Source: an uncultured Peptococcaceae bacterium | GTDB taxonomy: Bacteria; Bacillota; Dehalobacteriia; UBA7702 | DNA length: 5,126 nt | Assembly: GCA_937919295.1 (NCBI GenBank) | Contig: CALFRX010000353.1 | Span: 1 to 5,126, forward strand | Direction of reading: 5' to 3' | Shown: positions 1 to 5,126 of the stretch, piece after piece | Numbering within the stretch: position 1 is the first letter of the stretch | Layout: each line of letters begins with the position of its first letter | Notes under the pieces: model-generated | The model's input: the letters and a program-made list of their open reading frames with translations, nothing else | What the model was told of the DNA's origin: nothing | The model's database searches: none | Program-made: the position numbers and the translations under genes

Positions 1-495
1 GAGGCCGCGGCAGCTTTGGCTGCCGAAGGCCGCAAATTCAAGCTGATCATCGCCGGCACCGGCAGCTTTGAGGCGGAAGTAAAGCGGCAGGCGGAAGCGA
101 GAGGTTTGACGGATCATATCATCTTCTTAGGCTTTACCAAAGAAGTGCCGCTGATTTTAAGTGCCGTTGATGTACAGATGAACGCCTCCTACGGTACGGA
201 GGCCTGTAGTATCGCCCTTTTGGAAGGATTCAGTTTGGGCGTTCCCGTGATCGCCAGCGATTACGGCGGCAATCCCTATGCCATTGACGACGGCGCAGAC
301 GGTCTGCTCTTTGAAAGCTGCAACGCTGAAGATCTTGCCGCCAAAATTCGTCTCCTCATGGATGATCCCGCACTGAGAAAACGTCTCGGCAAAGGGGCAA
401 GGGAAATCTATTTACGCCGTTTTACCGGTGAAATTTATGCCCGCAATGTGGAAGCGGTCTATGAAAAAGTTTTGGAAGGTGGGCATTATGCATAA
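1..495 (+). CDS. Glycosyltransferase, family-4-like (GT-B fold), C-terminal part, cut by left edge
   Basis: The frame is open from base 1 to the TAA at 493-495, giving 164 residues of a gene whose start lies outside the window. This is the nucleotide-sugar-binding half of a GT-B glycosyltransferase: a beta strand plus Gly-rich turn (LIIAGTGSFE, visible residues 15-24), then IIFLGFTKEV (40-49), then the EX7E motif EACSIALLE (67-75) with both glutamates present, followed by GVPVIASDYGG (80-90) and a DGLLF segment (100-104). The order and spacing match the GT4 (Glycos_transf_1) family, which transfers a sugar from an activated donor to a lipid, glycan or protein acceptor at the cytoplasmic face of the membrane. 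The TTG at base 16 is internal, because homology-like sequence continues left of it. The stop overlaps the next gene by 8 bp. Donor and acceptor cannot be told from this half; a role in surface polysaccharide synthesis is inferred. Confidence 0.9.
   Translation, partial: EAAAALAAEGRKFKLIIAGTGSFEAEVKRQAEARGLTDHIIFLGFTKEVPLILSAVDVQMNASYGTEACSIALLEGFSLGVPVIASDYGGNPYAIDDGADGLLFESCNAEDLAAKIRLLMDDPALRKRLGKGAREIYLRRFTGEIYARNVEAVYEKVLEGGHYA
476..482 (+). promoter_or_regulatory. Ribosome binding site of first DUF4330-like gene
   Basis: AAGGTGG lies 5 nt before the ATG at 488, inside the last codons of the glycosyltransferase. It differs from AAGGAGG at one base. It favours the ATG at 488 over the in-frame ATG at 428, which lies deep inside the upstream gene and would add 20 residues before the membrane segment. 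Confidence 0.65.
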
Positions 496-982
496 CAAAA
501 AAAGAAAACCTGGATTCCTTGATATCTTCGTCCTCCTTGTGGTCATCGCAGTCATTGCCGCGGCGACGTATTACTTTACCCACAATCACGTTGGTGACAG
601 CGCGGCATCCAGAGGAGAGCAGGAGATCACCTATGTTCTGGAAGTAAAAGAAGTTAGTGAAAACTTTATGGACCGGATCATCATCGGCGATAGCCTTTAT
701 TATACGGAATCCGACGCCTACATTGGCGAAGTCACCGCAGCGGAGGTCATTCCTTACTATGCCGACCGTTATCAAGAGGATACGGGAACGGTTGATAACG
801 CAGCGGTGGAGGGGAAATATAATGCGCGCATTACGGTGAAAGCCAACGCCGATGTCAACGAAGCGGCAACCACGGTGAACGGTGTCAAAGTGATGGTCGG
901 CTCCGAAGTCAATGCCAGGACGTCTACTGTGGGTGGGTTATCCTACTGTGTGGAATTGGAGGAACCGGGTTATGATGATTGA
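488..982 (+). CDS. DUF4330-like single-pass membrane protein (first copy)
   Basis: The product is 164 residues. It has a short basic N-terminus (HNKKRKPG), one membrane segment at about residues 11-30 (LDIFVLLVVIAVIAAATYYF), then an acidic, beta-rich extracytoplasmic domain. That topology (positive residues inside, short cytoplasmic tail) and the pattern 'VGD/IGDSLY...IGEVTAAEV' at about 66-87 resemble proteins labelled DUF4330; no function is established for that family to my knowledge. No catalytic motif is visible. The start at 488 is chosen because of the ribosome binding site and because the basic/hydrophobic N-terminus follows at once. The gene overlaps the glycosyltransferase by 8 bp and the next gene by 11 bp, so translation is probably coupled. 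It shares layout with the next product but is clearly diverged from it. An accessory role in glycan assembly or export is inferred from context only. Confidence 0.75.
   Translation: MHNKKRKPGFLDIFVLLVVIAVIAAATYYFTHNHVGDSAASRGEQEITYVLEVKEVSENFMDRIIIGDSLYYTESDAYIGEVTAAEVIPYYADRYQEDTGTVDNAAVEGKYNARITVKANADVNEAATTVNGVKVMVGSEVNARTSTVGGLSYCVELEEPGYDD
958..963 (+). promoter_or_regulatory. Ribosome binding site of second DUF4330 gene
   Basis: GGAGGA sits 8 nt before the ATG at 972 and 11 nt before the ATG at 975. The spacing supports 972 as the start. The site is within the last codons of the upstream gene, as expected for coupled translation. Confidence 0.75.
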
Positions 983-1454
983 TGAAAAAGGAAAATTGTT
1001 TGGTAAAATCAGTGTGATCGATTTTTTGGTCATTCTTGTTTTCCTTGCGGTGATCGCCGGTACCGCGTATAAATTGTTCGGTAGTGACGAGCTCTCCGTG
1101 ACGAAAAATGATACCTTCACCACGGTGGTACGGATTGATGGCGTAAAGGCTTTCTACCTTGACGCTCTTCATACAGGAGAGGCTGTTTACGAGCTCAACG
1201 GCGGTAAGATTGGTACCGTCACGAAAATCGAAACCCAACCGTATCAGGCGATTTTTAGCGGCGATAAAGAAGGGGCATACCTTACTTATGAAAACCGTTA
1301 TACCATCTTTTTGACTTTGGCCACAGAAGGAACTGTTAACAGTAGCGGTTTCTATGCCGAGGGCAACCGGCAGCTGTTTTCCGGCGGCTCTATCAGCATC
1401 CAGTCACGGCTCTTCGCCAATACCACGGCGACGATATACGCCGTAACGGAATAA
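972..1454 (+). CDS. DUF4330 domain single-pass membrane protein (second copy)
   Basis: The product is 160 residues. The N-terminus MMIDEKGKLFGKISVIDFLV is the hallmark opening of DUF4330 proteins as I recall them (charged 'DEKGxLFGKIxxID' followed directly by a membrane helix, here about residues 15-34). The rest is a small beta-rich domain facing outward, with a 'TGEAVYELNGGKIGTVTKIE' stretch at 68-87 and a 'FSGGSISIQSRL' stretch at 136-147 near the C-terminus. There are no cysteines and no recognisable active site. The gene overlaps the preceding paralogue by 11 bp and is the last of its operon: a terminator follows about 55 bp after the stop. An in-frame ATG at 912 would add 20 residues inside the upstream gene and lacks a ribosome binding site. 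Function is unknown; membrane-anchored accessory factor for the adjacent glycosyltransferase pathway is a contextual guess. Confidence 0.82.
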   Translation: MMIDEKGKLFGKISVIDFLVILVFLAVIAGTAYKLFGSDELSVTKNDTFTTVVRIDGVKAFYLDALHTGEAVYELNGGKIGTVTKIETQPYQAIFSGDKEGAYLTYENRYTIFLTLATEGTVNSSGFYAEGNRQLFSGGSISIQSRLFANTTATIYAVTE

Positions 1455-1506
1455 ACGGACCGCAACGCAAATCACAAGAGCGGGGGTTTTGGTATGAAGC
1501 CCCAAG

Positions 1507-1554
1507 AAAAGAGAGTCGGTTTCTGATGTTCAATCAGAAACGGGCTCTCTTTTT
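1507..1554. terminator. Bidirectional intrinsic terminator between convergent units
   Basis: The arms 1511-1527 and 1533-1549 form a 17-bp stem with one G-U pair and one G-G mismatch around a 5-nt loop (GTTCA). On the + strand it is followed by a T-run (1550-1554), serving the glycosyltransferase/DUF4330 operon. On the - strand the AAAA at 1507-1510 becomes a U-run, so the same hairpin can end the GNAT transcript coming from the right, whose stop codon is about 40 bp away. Confidence 0.88.
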
Positions 1555-1592
1555 ATGACTTCTTTATGGGTCATCCCTTTTTTATGCTGTTG

Positions 1593-2162
1593 TTAAAAGA
1601 TGCGCCAAACATCTTTTCCCTCTGTATGGTTGTACAGCGTTTGATAAATGGCGGTGAGTTCCCGCCCAATGGTTTCTTCCTCCGCTGGTTTTTCCTTGTC
1701 CGTCAGCAATAAAAGAGTGAAGGTAACGCCATTGATTTCGGAGCGGGTTTTCATTTCCATAAGGCCATTTCGCCTGTAGAAGGCAATCCTGCGCTGGCGG
1801 AGGTTTTTTTCTTTTTCGTTTTTCGCCGTATCCACAGCCTCGGCTTCGACGATCACGCCGTCGTAAGCGGCGGCTTCTTTTCTTAGCGCCGCAAGGATCT
1901 CTGTGCCATAGCCCTTGCCGCGTTCCTGGGGCAATACCGCCAAATAGTCTAAGAGCAGATAGTTTCCGCCGGGCCTTTTACCGCAAAAGGTATAGGCGAC
2001 CAGCTGATCCTCAACGTAGAAAAGATCGCCGAAATAAACGCCACGAGCGAAATTATCTTCAAAAAAGGAAATGGATTTCAGCTCTGCCATAATAAAATCC
2101 CTGGGCAGATGATCCTGGTATATGGTATGTAGTTGATCTTTTGTTATTTTTTGCTGGTGCAT
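1593..2162 (-). CDS. GNAT-family N-acetyltransferase
   Basis: The product is 189 residues. It carries the acetyl-CoA binding motif A: a beta strand LDYLAVLP (71-78) running into the pyrophosphate loop QERGKGYG (79-86, Q-x-x-G-x-G pattern), then an amphipathic helix. FYRRNGL (128-134) is the typical 'FY...GF'-type motif B near the C-terminal half of the fold. These mark a GCN5-related transferase that moves an acetyl group from acetyl-CoA to an amine; the substrate cannot be told. The N-terminal 40 residues and a charged C-terminal tail (from about 155) extend beyond the core fold. The ATG at 2162 has a weak AGG 7 nt upstream, and an in-frame TAA two codons earlier rules out a longer form. It lies 82 bp after the regulator on the same strand, so it may be read through from there or have its own weak promoter. 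Its link to ilvE is uncertain. Confidence 0.88.
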   Translation of the reverse strand: MHQQKITKDQLHTIYQDHLPRDFIMAELKSISFFEDNFARGVYFGDLFYVEDQLVAYTFCGKRPGGNYLLLDYLAVLPQERGKGYGTEILAALRKEAAAYDGVIVEAEAVDTAKNEKEKNLRQRRIAFYRRNGLMEMKTRSEINGVTFTLLLLTDKEKPAEEETIGRELTAIYQTLYNHTEGKDVWRIF

Positions 2163-2244
2163 CGCTTAACCTATGAGTTTTTAGACCCTTTGGCCAAGGG
2201 GCGCCAGGGGTTCGCTTTTATTCTTCTCCTCAAGCCGTTCCTTA

Positions 2245-3462
2245 TTAAGTGTTCCTCGTTCTGTATTTGCCGGGACTTACCCCTGTGGTAGCCCGGAATA
2301 CTCTGGTGAAATAGCTTTGTTCTTCAAAGCCCACCAGGGTGGGGATATCGGAGAGCGCAACCCCTGTATTCTTTAGCAATTGCTTGCTTTTTTCGATGCG
2401 CACGTTGGTCAGGTATTTTGTGAAGGTTACGCCGATTTCTTTTTTGAAAACCTTGCTGAAATAAGGGGCGCTGAAATGAACGTAATCGGCGATGTCCTGT
2501 AGTGAGAATTTCTCCATATAGTGGTCTTGGATATATTGAACGGCCTTGAAGAGCATATCGGCGTTTTTCAATGCGGGAATCAGGGTGCTGGCTTCAAACA
2601 TGGCCTTTAGGCTGTTTTCCGCCCAGACCGCGAGCTCTTCGATGTCGTCGATCCGTTCCAGCTCGTTAAAGGCGTTAAGGCAGCGTTCTGACAGAAAACA
2701 CTGTCCCTCTTTTTCCAAAGAATAATCGTAGATGAAAATAATCAGCTGGGTTAGGGCGACGTGTACCGTTTGGGAATCTGTCGCTTGCCGGATTTCTTTT
2801 AAAAATTCGTCTAAGGCCTTCCCCGCGGCCACGATGTCATTATCCCTGATTGCGGTCAACAGTGTATGCCAGGAGATCTCCTTGGTGCATTGGGGATCGT
2901 AATCATAGCTTTTACGAAAGGCTTCCCTGATGTCGTGAAAATCATTTTCGGAGATATCCTCGTCGGTGAAGGAGCGCGCGATGACATCCAGCATATTCTT
3001 GAGGCTTTGCAGCCGTTCATCATTGATGATTGGTGATTGCAGCAGTGACTTTTTCAGTTTGGGATAAGAGGAAAGCAGTTTTTTATGTTTGCCGGAGATG
3101 CTTTTGAAACTTAAAATGTCTTCCTGGGACTGATTCAAAAAGGTATGTCCGGCGATGAAGGCGCCTTTGAGGCAGCCATCGATGATCACAGGAGAAGCCC
3201 AGTGCAGCAGTCCCATGGGGCAATAGTAGGATTGGGGAAAACCGGCGCTTTTGGCGAGATAGGCGCCTTCGGCGTGGAGATTGATACACATTCTGGCAAC
3301 GTCGCTGTTGAACCCGTAGCAGAGACAATCGTGGATCACCCCATTATACGGGTTGATGATGGAGCCTTGATCCGCAGGAAGCACAAGGCATTCCATCCCG
3401 GTGGAGATGGCATAGTCCCGGGCGATATTTTTTGCCTTTTCCAGATCAAACTTATTCGTCAT
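2245..3462 (-). CDS. AraC-family transcriptional regulator with N-terminal PocR ligand-sensing domain
   Basis: The product is 405 residues from the chosen start. Residues about 3-166 match the PocR sensory domain, a PAS-like module predicted to bind small hydrocarbon derivatives and named after the propanediol/cobalamin regulator PocR. Visible hallmarks are CLC (46-48), MC (58-59), YYCPMGL (79-85), and the following 'PVIIDG..KGAFIAGH' strand pair. Residues about 170-300 are a mainly helical linker. Residues about 302-401 form the AraC DNA-binding domain with two helix-turn-helix units (about 317-339 and 366-391), including FSLQDIAD, PYFSKVFKKEIG and the GFEEQSYFTRVFR signature. It is a soluble, one-component DNA-binding regulator. 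The ATG at 3462 is preferred because AAGGA (3474-3478) precedes it by 11 nt; the ATG at 3474, giving 409 residues, has no suitably placed site. It follows ilvE by 33 bp with no terminator, so it is probably cotranscribed. The ligand and targets are unknown. Confidence 0.9.
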   Translation of the reverse strand: MTNKFDLEKAKNIARDYAISTGMECLVLPADQGSIINPYNGVIHDCLCYGFNSDVARMCINLHAEGAYLAKSAGFPQSYYCPMGLLHWASPVIIDGCLKGAFIAGHTFLNQSQEDILSFKSISGKHKKLLSSYPKLKKSLLQSPIINDERLQSLKNMLDVIARSFTDEDISENDFHDIREAFRKSYDYDPQCTKEISWHTLLTAIRDNDIVAAGKALDEFLKEIRQATDSQTVHVALTQLIIFIYDYSLEKEGQCFLSERCLNAFNELERIDDIEELAVWAENSLKAMFEASTLIPALKNADMLFKAVQYIQDHYMEKFSLQDIADYVHFSAPYFSKVFKKEIGVTFTKYLTNVRIEKSKQLLKNTGVALSDIPTLVGFEEQSYFTRVFRATTGVSPGKYRTRNT

Positions 3463-3495
3463 CGCAAGCCACATCCTTGTTTTTGTTATTTTTCT

Positions 3496-4557
3496 TTATC
3501 TGACTTCCCGGATCCAGCCGAAGGGATCTTCGGTCCTTCCCCATTGGATATCGGTAAGTGTTTTATATAATTGGGCGGTTAGGGGACCCATTTCACCGTT
3601 GTTGATGGTGATGATCTCTCCGTTTTTGTTCAATTCGGACACGGGACTGACCACGGCGGCGGTACCGGAACCAAAAACTTCTTCCAGTTCGCCCTTGGCG
3701 CTGCGTTCAAAAACTTCGGCGATGGGGAGGGTGCGTTCACTGACCTTGATCCCCATATGTTTCGCCAGTTTGATGATGGAATCCCTGGTGATGCCGCCTA
3801 AAATAGAACCGTTCAGCGCCGGCGTTACCAGTTCGTCCTGGAATTTGAAGAAGATATTCATGGAACCGACTTCCTCGACATTTTCATGGGAGACACCGTC
3901 AAGCCAGAGTACTTGAGAATATCCTTTCTGATGCGCGATTTCGCCGGCCAAAAGACTTGCCGCATAGTTGGCGGCAGCTTTCGTAAAGCCCAAGCCGCCA
4001 CGGACAGCGCGGACGTATTCGTCCTCCACGTAGATTTTAACGGGTTTCATCCCTTCGGCATAATACGGGCCTACCGGTGAGAGGATGACGGCGTAAATGT
4101 ACTTCGTGGACGCTTTGACGCCAATATAGGGGTCGGCCGCAAAGATGAAGGGTCGAATGTAGAGGGAAGTATCCGGCGCCGAGGGCACCCAATCCTGCTC
4201 TAAATGAACCACTTCGAGGAGACCCGATAGGGCGGCTGCTTCATCGATTTTGGGGATGCAAAGCCTTTCGCAGGAGAGGTTGATTCTTTTAAAGTTCGCT
4301 TCGGGGCGAAACAGATTGATCTTCCCCGCCGGTGTACGGTAGGCCTTGAGCCCTTCAAAAACGGCCTGGCCGTAGTGGAGAACCATGGCGGAAGGGTCCA
4401 GGGAAAAGGGGCCGTAAGGAACGATCTTTTGGTCGTGCCAGCCTTCCTCGTCATGTTCCATCATGATCATATAATCGGTGAAAACTTTGCCGAAAGATAA
4501 ACTTGCTTCATCCGGTTTTTCTTTTAATTGTGCTCTTTTCTGAATTTCTATACCCAT
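3496..4557 (-). CDS. ilvE: Branched-chain amino acid aminotransferase (type II BCAT)
   Basis: The product is 353 residues, the usual length for the longer (eukaryote-like) branch of fold-type IV aminotransferases. It is a cytoplasmic pyridoxal-phosphate enzyme that interconverts leucine, isoleucine and valine with their 2-oxo acids, using glutamate/2-oxoglutarate; it is the last step of synthesis or the first of breakdown. Visible motifs are VFEGLKAYR (66-74), SLYIRPF (131-137), the PLP-binding lysine K193 within GLGFTKAAANYAAS, the class-IV signature beginning E229-x-G-x-x-N234 (EVGSMN) and continuing through LVTPAL to GGITR, and the phosphate-binding GSGTA (296-300). The Gly-Gly usual after the lysine is Ala-Ala here (KAAANY), a mild variation. 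The ATG at 4557 has an AAGGAG 8 nt upstream. It is the first gene of the - strand group and diverges from spoIVB. No T-box or leader-peptide attenuator is evident. Confidence 0.96.
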   Translation of the reverse strand: MGIEIQKRAQLKEKPDEASLSFGKVFTDYMIMMEHDEEGWHDQKIVPYGPFSLDPSAMVLHYGQAVFEGLKAYRTPAGKINLFRPEANFKRINLSCERLCIPKIDEAAALSGLLEVVHLEQDWVPSAPDTSLYIRPFIFAADPYIGVKASTKYIYAVILSPVGPYYAEGMKPVKIYVEDEYVRAVRGGLGFTKAAANYAASLLAGEIAHQKGYSQVLWLDGVSHENVEEVGSMNIFFKFQDELVTPALNGSILGGITRDSIIKLAKHMGIKVSERTLPIAEVFERSAKGELEEVFGSGTAAVVSPVSELNKNGEIITINNGEMGPLTAQLYKTLTDIQWGRTEDPFGWIREVR

Positions 4558-4565
4558 GTTCCGAT

Positions 4566-4571
4566 CTCCTT
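4566..4571 (-). promoter_or_regulatory. Ribosome binding site of ilvE
   Basis: AAGGAG on the - strand is separated by 8 nt from the ATG at 4557. It is a near-perfect Shine-Dalgarno sequence and fixes the ilvE start. Confidence 0.85.
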
Positions 4572-4601
4572 AATTATGCTCGTTTCTATTTTTACTATAT
4601 T

Positions 4602-4637
4602 ATTATATTATTTTACTCCTTTTTTTAAAAAAAACAA
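4602..4637 (-). promoter_or_regulatory. Candidate sigma-A-type promoter for ilvE
   Basis: Two overlapping options are visible on the - strand in a very AT-rich stretch. TTGTTT (4632-4637) and TAAAAT (4610-4615) are separated by 16 nt. A perfect TATAAT lies at 4602-4607 but has only an A/T tract at the expected -35 position. Either would give a leader of about 35-50 nt before the ilvE start. The T8-A7 tract between the boxes may bend the DNA and act like an UP element for the downstream -10. The choice between the two is not decidable by eye. Confidence 0.45.
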
Positions 4638-4640
4638 GTG

Positions 4641-4657
4641 CTTCTTCCCGAAAGAAG
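4641..4657. repeat. Short inverted repeat upstream of ilvE promoter
   Basis: CTTCTT (4641-4646) and AAGAAG (4652-4657) form a perfect 6-bp inverted repeat with a 5-nt spacer. It abuts the upstream edge of the ilvE promoter candidate. On the - strand it is followed by CACTTG and eight T, so it could be a weak terminator or a regulator site; the stem is AT-rich and short. Confidence 0.35.
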
Positions 4658-4676
4658 GCAGGCGGTCAGAAGAGGA

Positions 4677-4686
4677 TTTCGCGAAA
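4677..4686. repeat. 10-bp perfect palindrome in the divergent intergenic region
   Basis: TTTCGCGAAA is its own reverse complement. It lies between the ilvE promoter candidate and the spoIVB start, about 40 bp upstream of the ilvE -35 region and 76 bp before the spoIVB start. Such a site may be an operator for a dimeric repressor, but a palindrome this short can arise by chance. Confidence 0.35.
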
Positions 4687-4724
4687 GCTGCCTGATTTAT
4701 CCTGTTTGATCAGGGAAAAACAGC
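4687..4724 (+). other. Possible RNA hairpin ahead of spoIVB
   Basis: GCTGCCTGAT (4687-4696) can pair with ATCAGG (4709-4714) and, past a 6-nt bulge (GAAAAA), with CAGC (4721-4724), giving ten pairs around a 12-nt loop. There is no T-run after it, so it is not a terminator. It matches no riboswitch class that I recognise. Whether it lies inside the spoIVB transcript depends on an unmapped promoter. Confidence 0.3.
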
Positions 4725-4749
4725 GCAAAATAGAAGTATCACTGATTGC

Positions 4750-4754
4750 AGGAG
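4750..4754 (+). promoter_or_regulatory. Ribosome binding site of spoIVB deciding a TTG start
   Basis: AGGAG is followed by 8 nt and then TTG at 4763. The only nearby ATG (4755) is out of frame and meets a stop after three codons, so the site selects TTG as the start. Confidence 0.8.
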
Positions 4755-4762
4755 ATGAAATT

Positions 4763-5126
4763 TTGAGAAACAGAAAACGAACCGGTTATTTATTGACGGC
4801 GCTTTGCGCCTTTTTACTGTTGGTTGCGGCAACTCCCTTTGCGATGAGCCGCCATTATTTTGTGGAGGAAGGTAATACCGTGGAATTGCCGAAACTGCTT
4901 TCGGCGGTTCTCGACTATGAGCTTTTTACCGACGACGGACTTATCGCCGCTGACGATGTGGAAGATTATGCTTTTGAGGCTACGGGAGAATACAGTCTCG
5001 CCGCCAAGCTCTTTGGCTTTTTCCCTGTACGCAGTGCCGCCGTTTCCGTATATGAAGTGAAAGAACTCGTTCCCGGCGGTCAGTCCGTGGGTTTGATCAT
5101 GAAAACCGAAGGTGTTGTTGTTGTCG
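4763..5126 (+). CDS. spoIVB: SpoIVB-type sporulation serine peptidase, N-terminal part, cut by right edge
   Basis: The first 121 residues are present. The basic start (RNRKRTG) is followed by a hydrophobic signal anchor at about residues 9-28, then an outward-facing region whose FEATGEYSLAAKLFGFFPVR stretch (71-90) and, above all, LVPGGQSVGLIM and EGVVVV (102-121) match the junction before the PDZ domain of SpoIVB (VIPGGQSIGVKL and GVLVVG in Bacillus subtilis, as I remember it). SpoIVB is secreted from the forespore into the intermembrane space, where it cleaves SpoIVFA (and SpoIIQ) to activate sigma-K processing in the mother cell. The PDZ core and the catalytic serine peptidase domain lie beyond the window, so activity cannot be judged. 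The start is TTG, supported by the ribosome binding site 8 nt upstream. It is divergent from ilvE rather than directly behind recN, its common neighbour; spo0A often follows and would be off the right edge. Confidence 0.88.
   Translation, partial: MRNRKRTGYLLTALCAFLLLVAATPFAMSRHYFVEEGNTVELPKLLSAVLDYELFTDDGLIAADDVEDYAFEATGEYSLAAKLFGFFPVRSAAVSVYEVKELVPGGQSVGLIMKTEGVVVV

Noticed and set aside
428..487. Longer form of the first DUF4330-like gene starting at ATG 428
   Set aside because: It would lie 68 bp inside the glycosyltransferase, lacks a good ribosome binding site and adds 20 residues ahead of the natural basic tail; ATG 488 has AAGGTGG 5 nt upstream.
1483..1503. Small hairpin (GGGGTTTT / GAAGCCCC, 5-nt loop) just after the DUF4330 operon, overlapping a 10-codon frame starting at 1494
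   Set aside because: Half of the pairs are G-U or A-U, there is no T-run, and the mini-frame has no ribosome binding site and runs into the terminator stem.
3145..3570. A 141-codon open frame on the + strand opposite the regulator and ilvE end
   Set aside because: It is the mirror of well-supported - strand coding sequence, lacks family-like motifs and spans an intergenic gap; treated as chance.
4706..4736. Sigma-A or forespore sigma (F/G) promoter for spoIVB, e.g. TTGATC with TAGAAG 19 nt later, or CAAAATA as a -10
   Set aside because: The spacing or box matches are poor in each case; the promoter cannot be assigned by eye.
4558..4762. T-box or other amino acid-responsive leader upstream of ilvE
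   Set aside because: No T-box core (AGGGTGG-like), no run of Leu/Ile/Val codons in a leader frame and no terminator/antiterminator pair is visible between the promoter candidate and the start.
4860..5060. A 66-codon + strand frame within spoIVB
   Set aside because: It is out of frame with spoIVB, which shows clear family motifs across the same bases.

Overview
The window looks like ordinary chromosome from an endospore-forming member of the Bacillota, probably a clostridial-type or related anaerobe. The main reasons are the start of a spoIVB-like sporulation protease gene at the right edge, two DUF4330-type membrane proteins behind a glycosyltransferase, strong AGGAG/AAGGAG-type ribosome binding sites and roughly balanced base composition. 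I cannot name a genus. No mobile element, CRISPR array, tRNA or rRNA is visible.

Layout. (1) Bases 1-1454, + strand: the C-terminal half of a family-4-type glycosyltransferase, then two small single-pass membrane proteins of the DUF4330 type. All three reading frames overlap (8 bp and 11 bp), so this is the tail of a tightly coupled envelope or exopolysaccharide operon whose earlier genes lie off the left edge. (2) Bases 1455-1592: a short convergent intergenic region with a strong hairpin that has a T-run on one side and an A-run on the other, so it can serve as a terminator for both converging units. (3) Bases 1593-4557, - strand: read in transcription order, a branched-chain amino acid aminotransferase (ilvE), a PocR-domain AraC-family regulator starting 33 bp later, and a GNAT acetyltransferase 82 bp further on. 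No terminator separates ilvE from the regulator, so at least these two probably share a transcript. (4) Bases 4558-4762: a divergent intergenic region with an AT-rich promoter candidate for ilvE, a palindrome, and a hairpin ahead of the next gene. (5) Bases 4763-5126, + strand: the first 121 codons of spoIVB, starting at TTG, cut by the right edge.

How the genes may work together: the left operon probably builds or exports a surface glycan, with the paired DUF4330 proteins as membrane-anchored accessory factors of unknown role. In the - strand group ilvE interconverts branched-chain amino acids and their 2-oxo acids, and the adjacent ligand-sensing regulator may control it or respond to a related small metabolite; this is inferred from position only. 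spoIVB belongs to the late sporulation signalling pathway and is functionally unrelated to its neighbours. The most worthwhile leads are the glycosyltransferase/tandem DUF4330 coupling, the ilvE-PocR regulator pairing, and spoIVB lying apart from its usual upstream neighbour recN.
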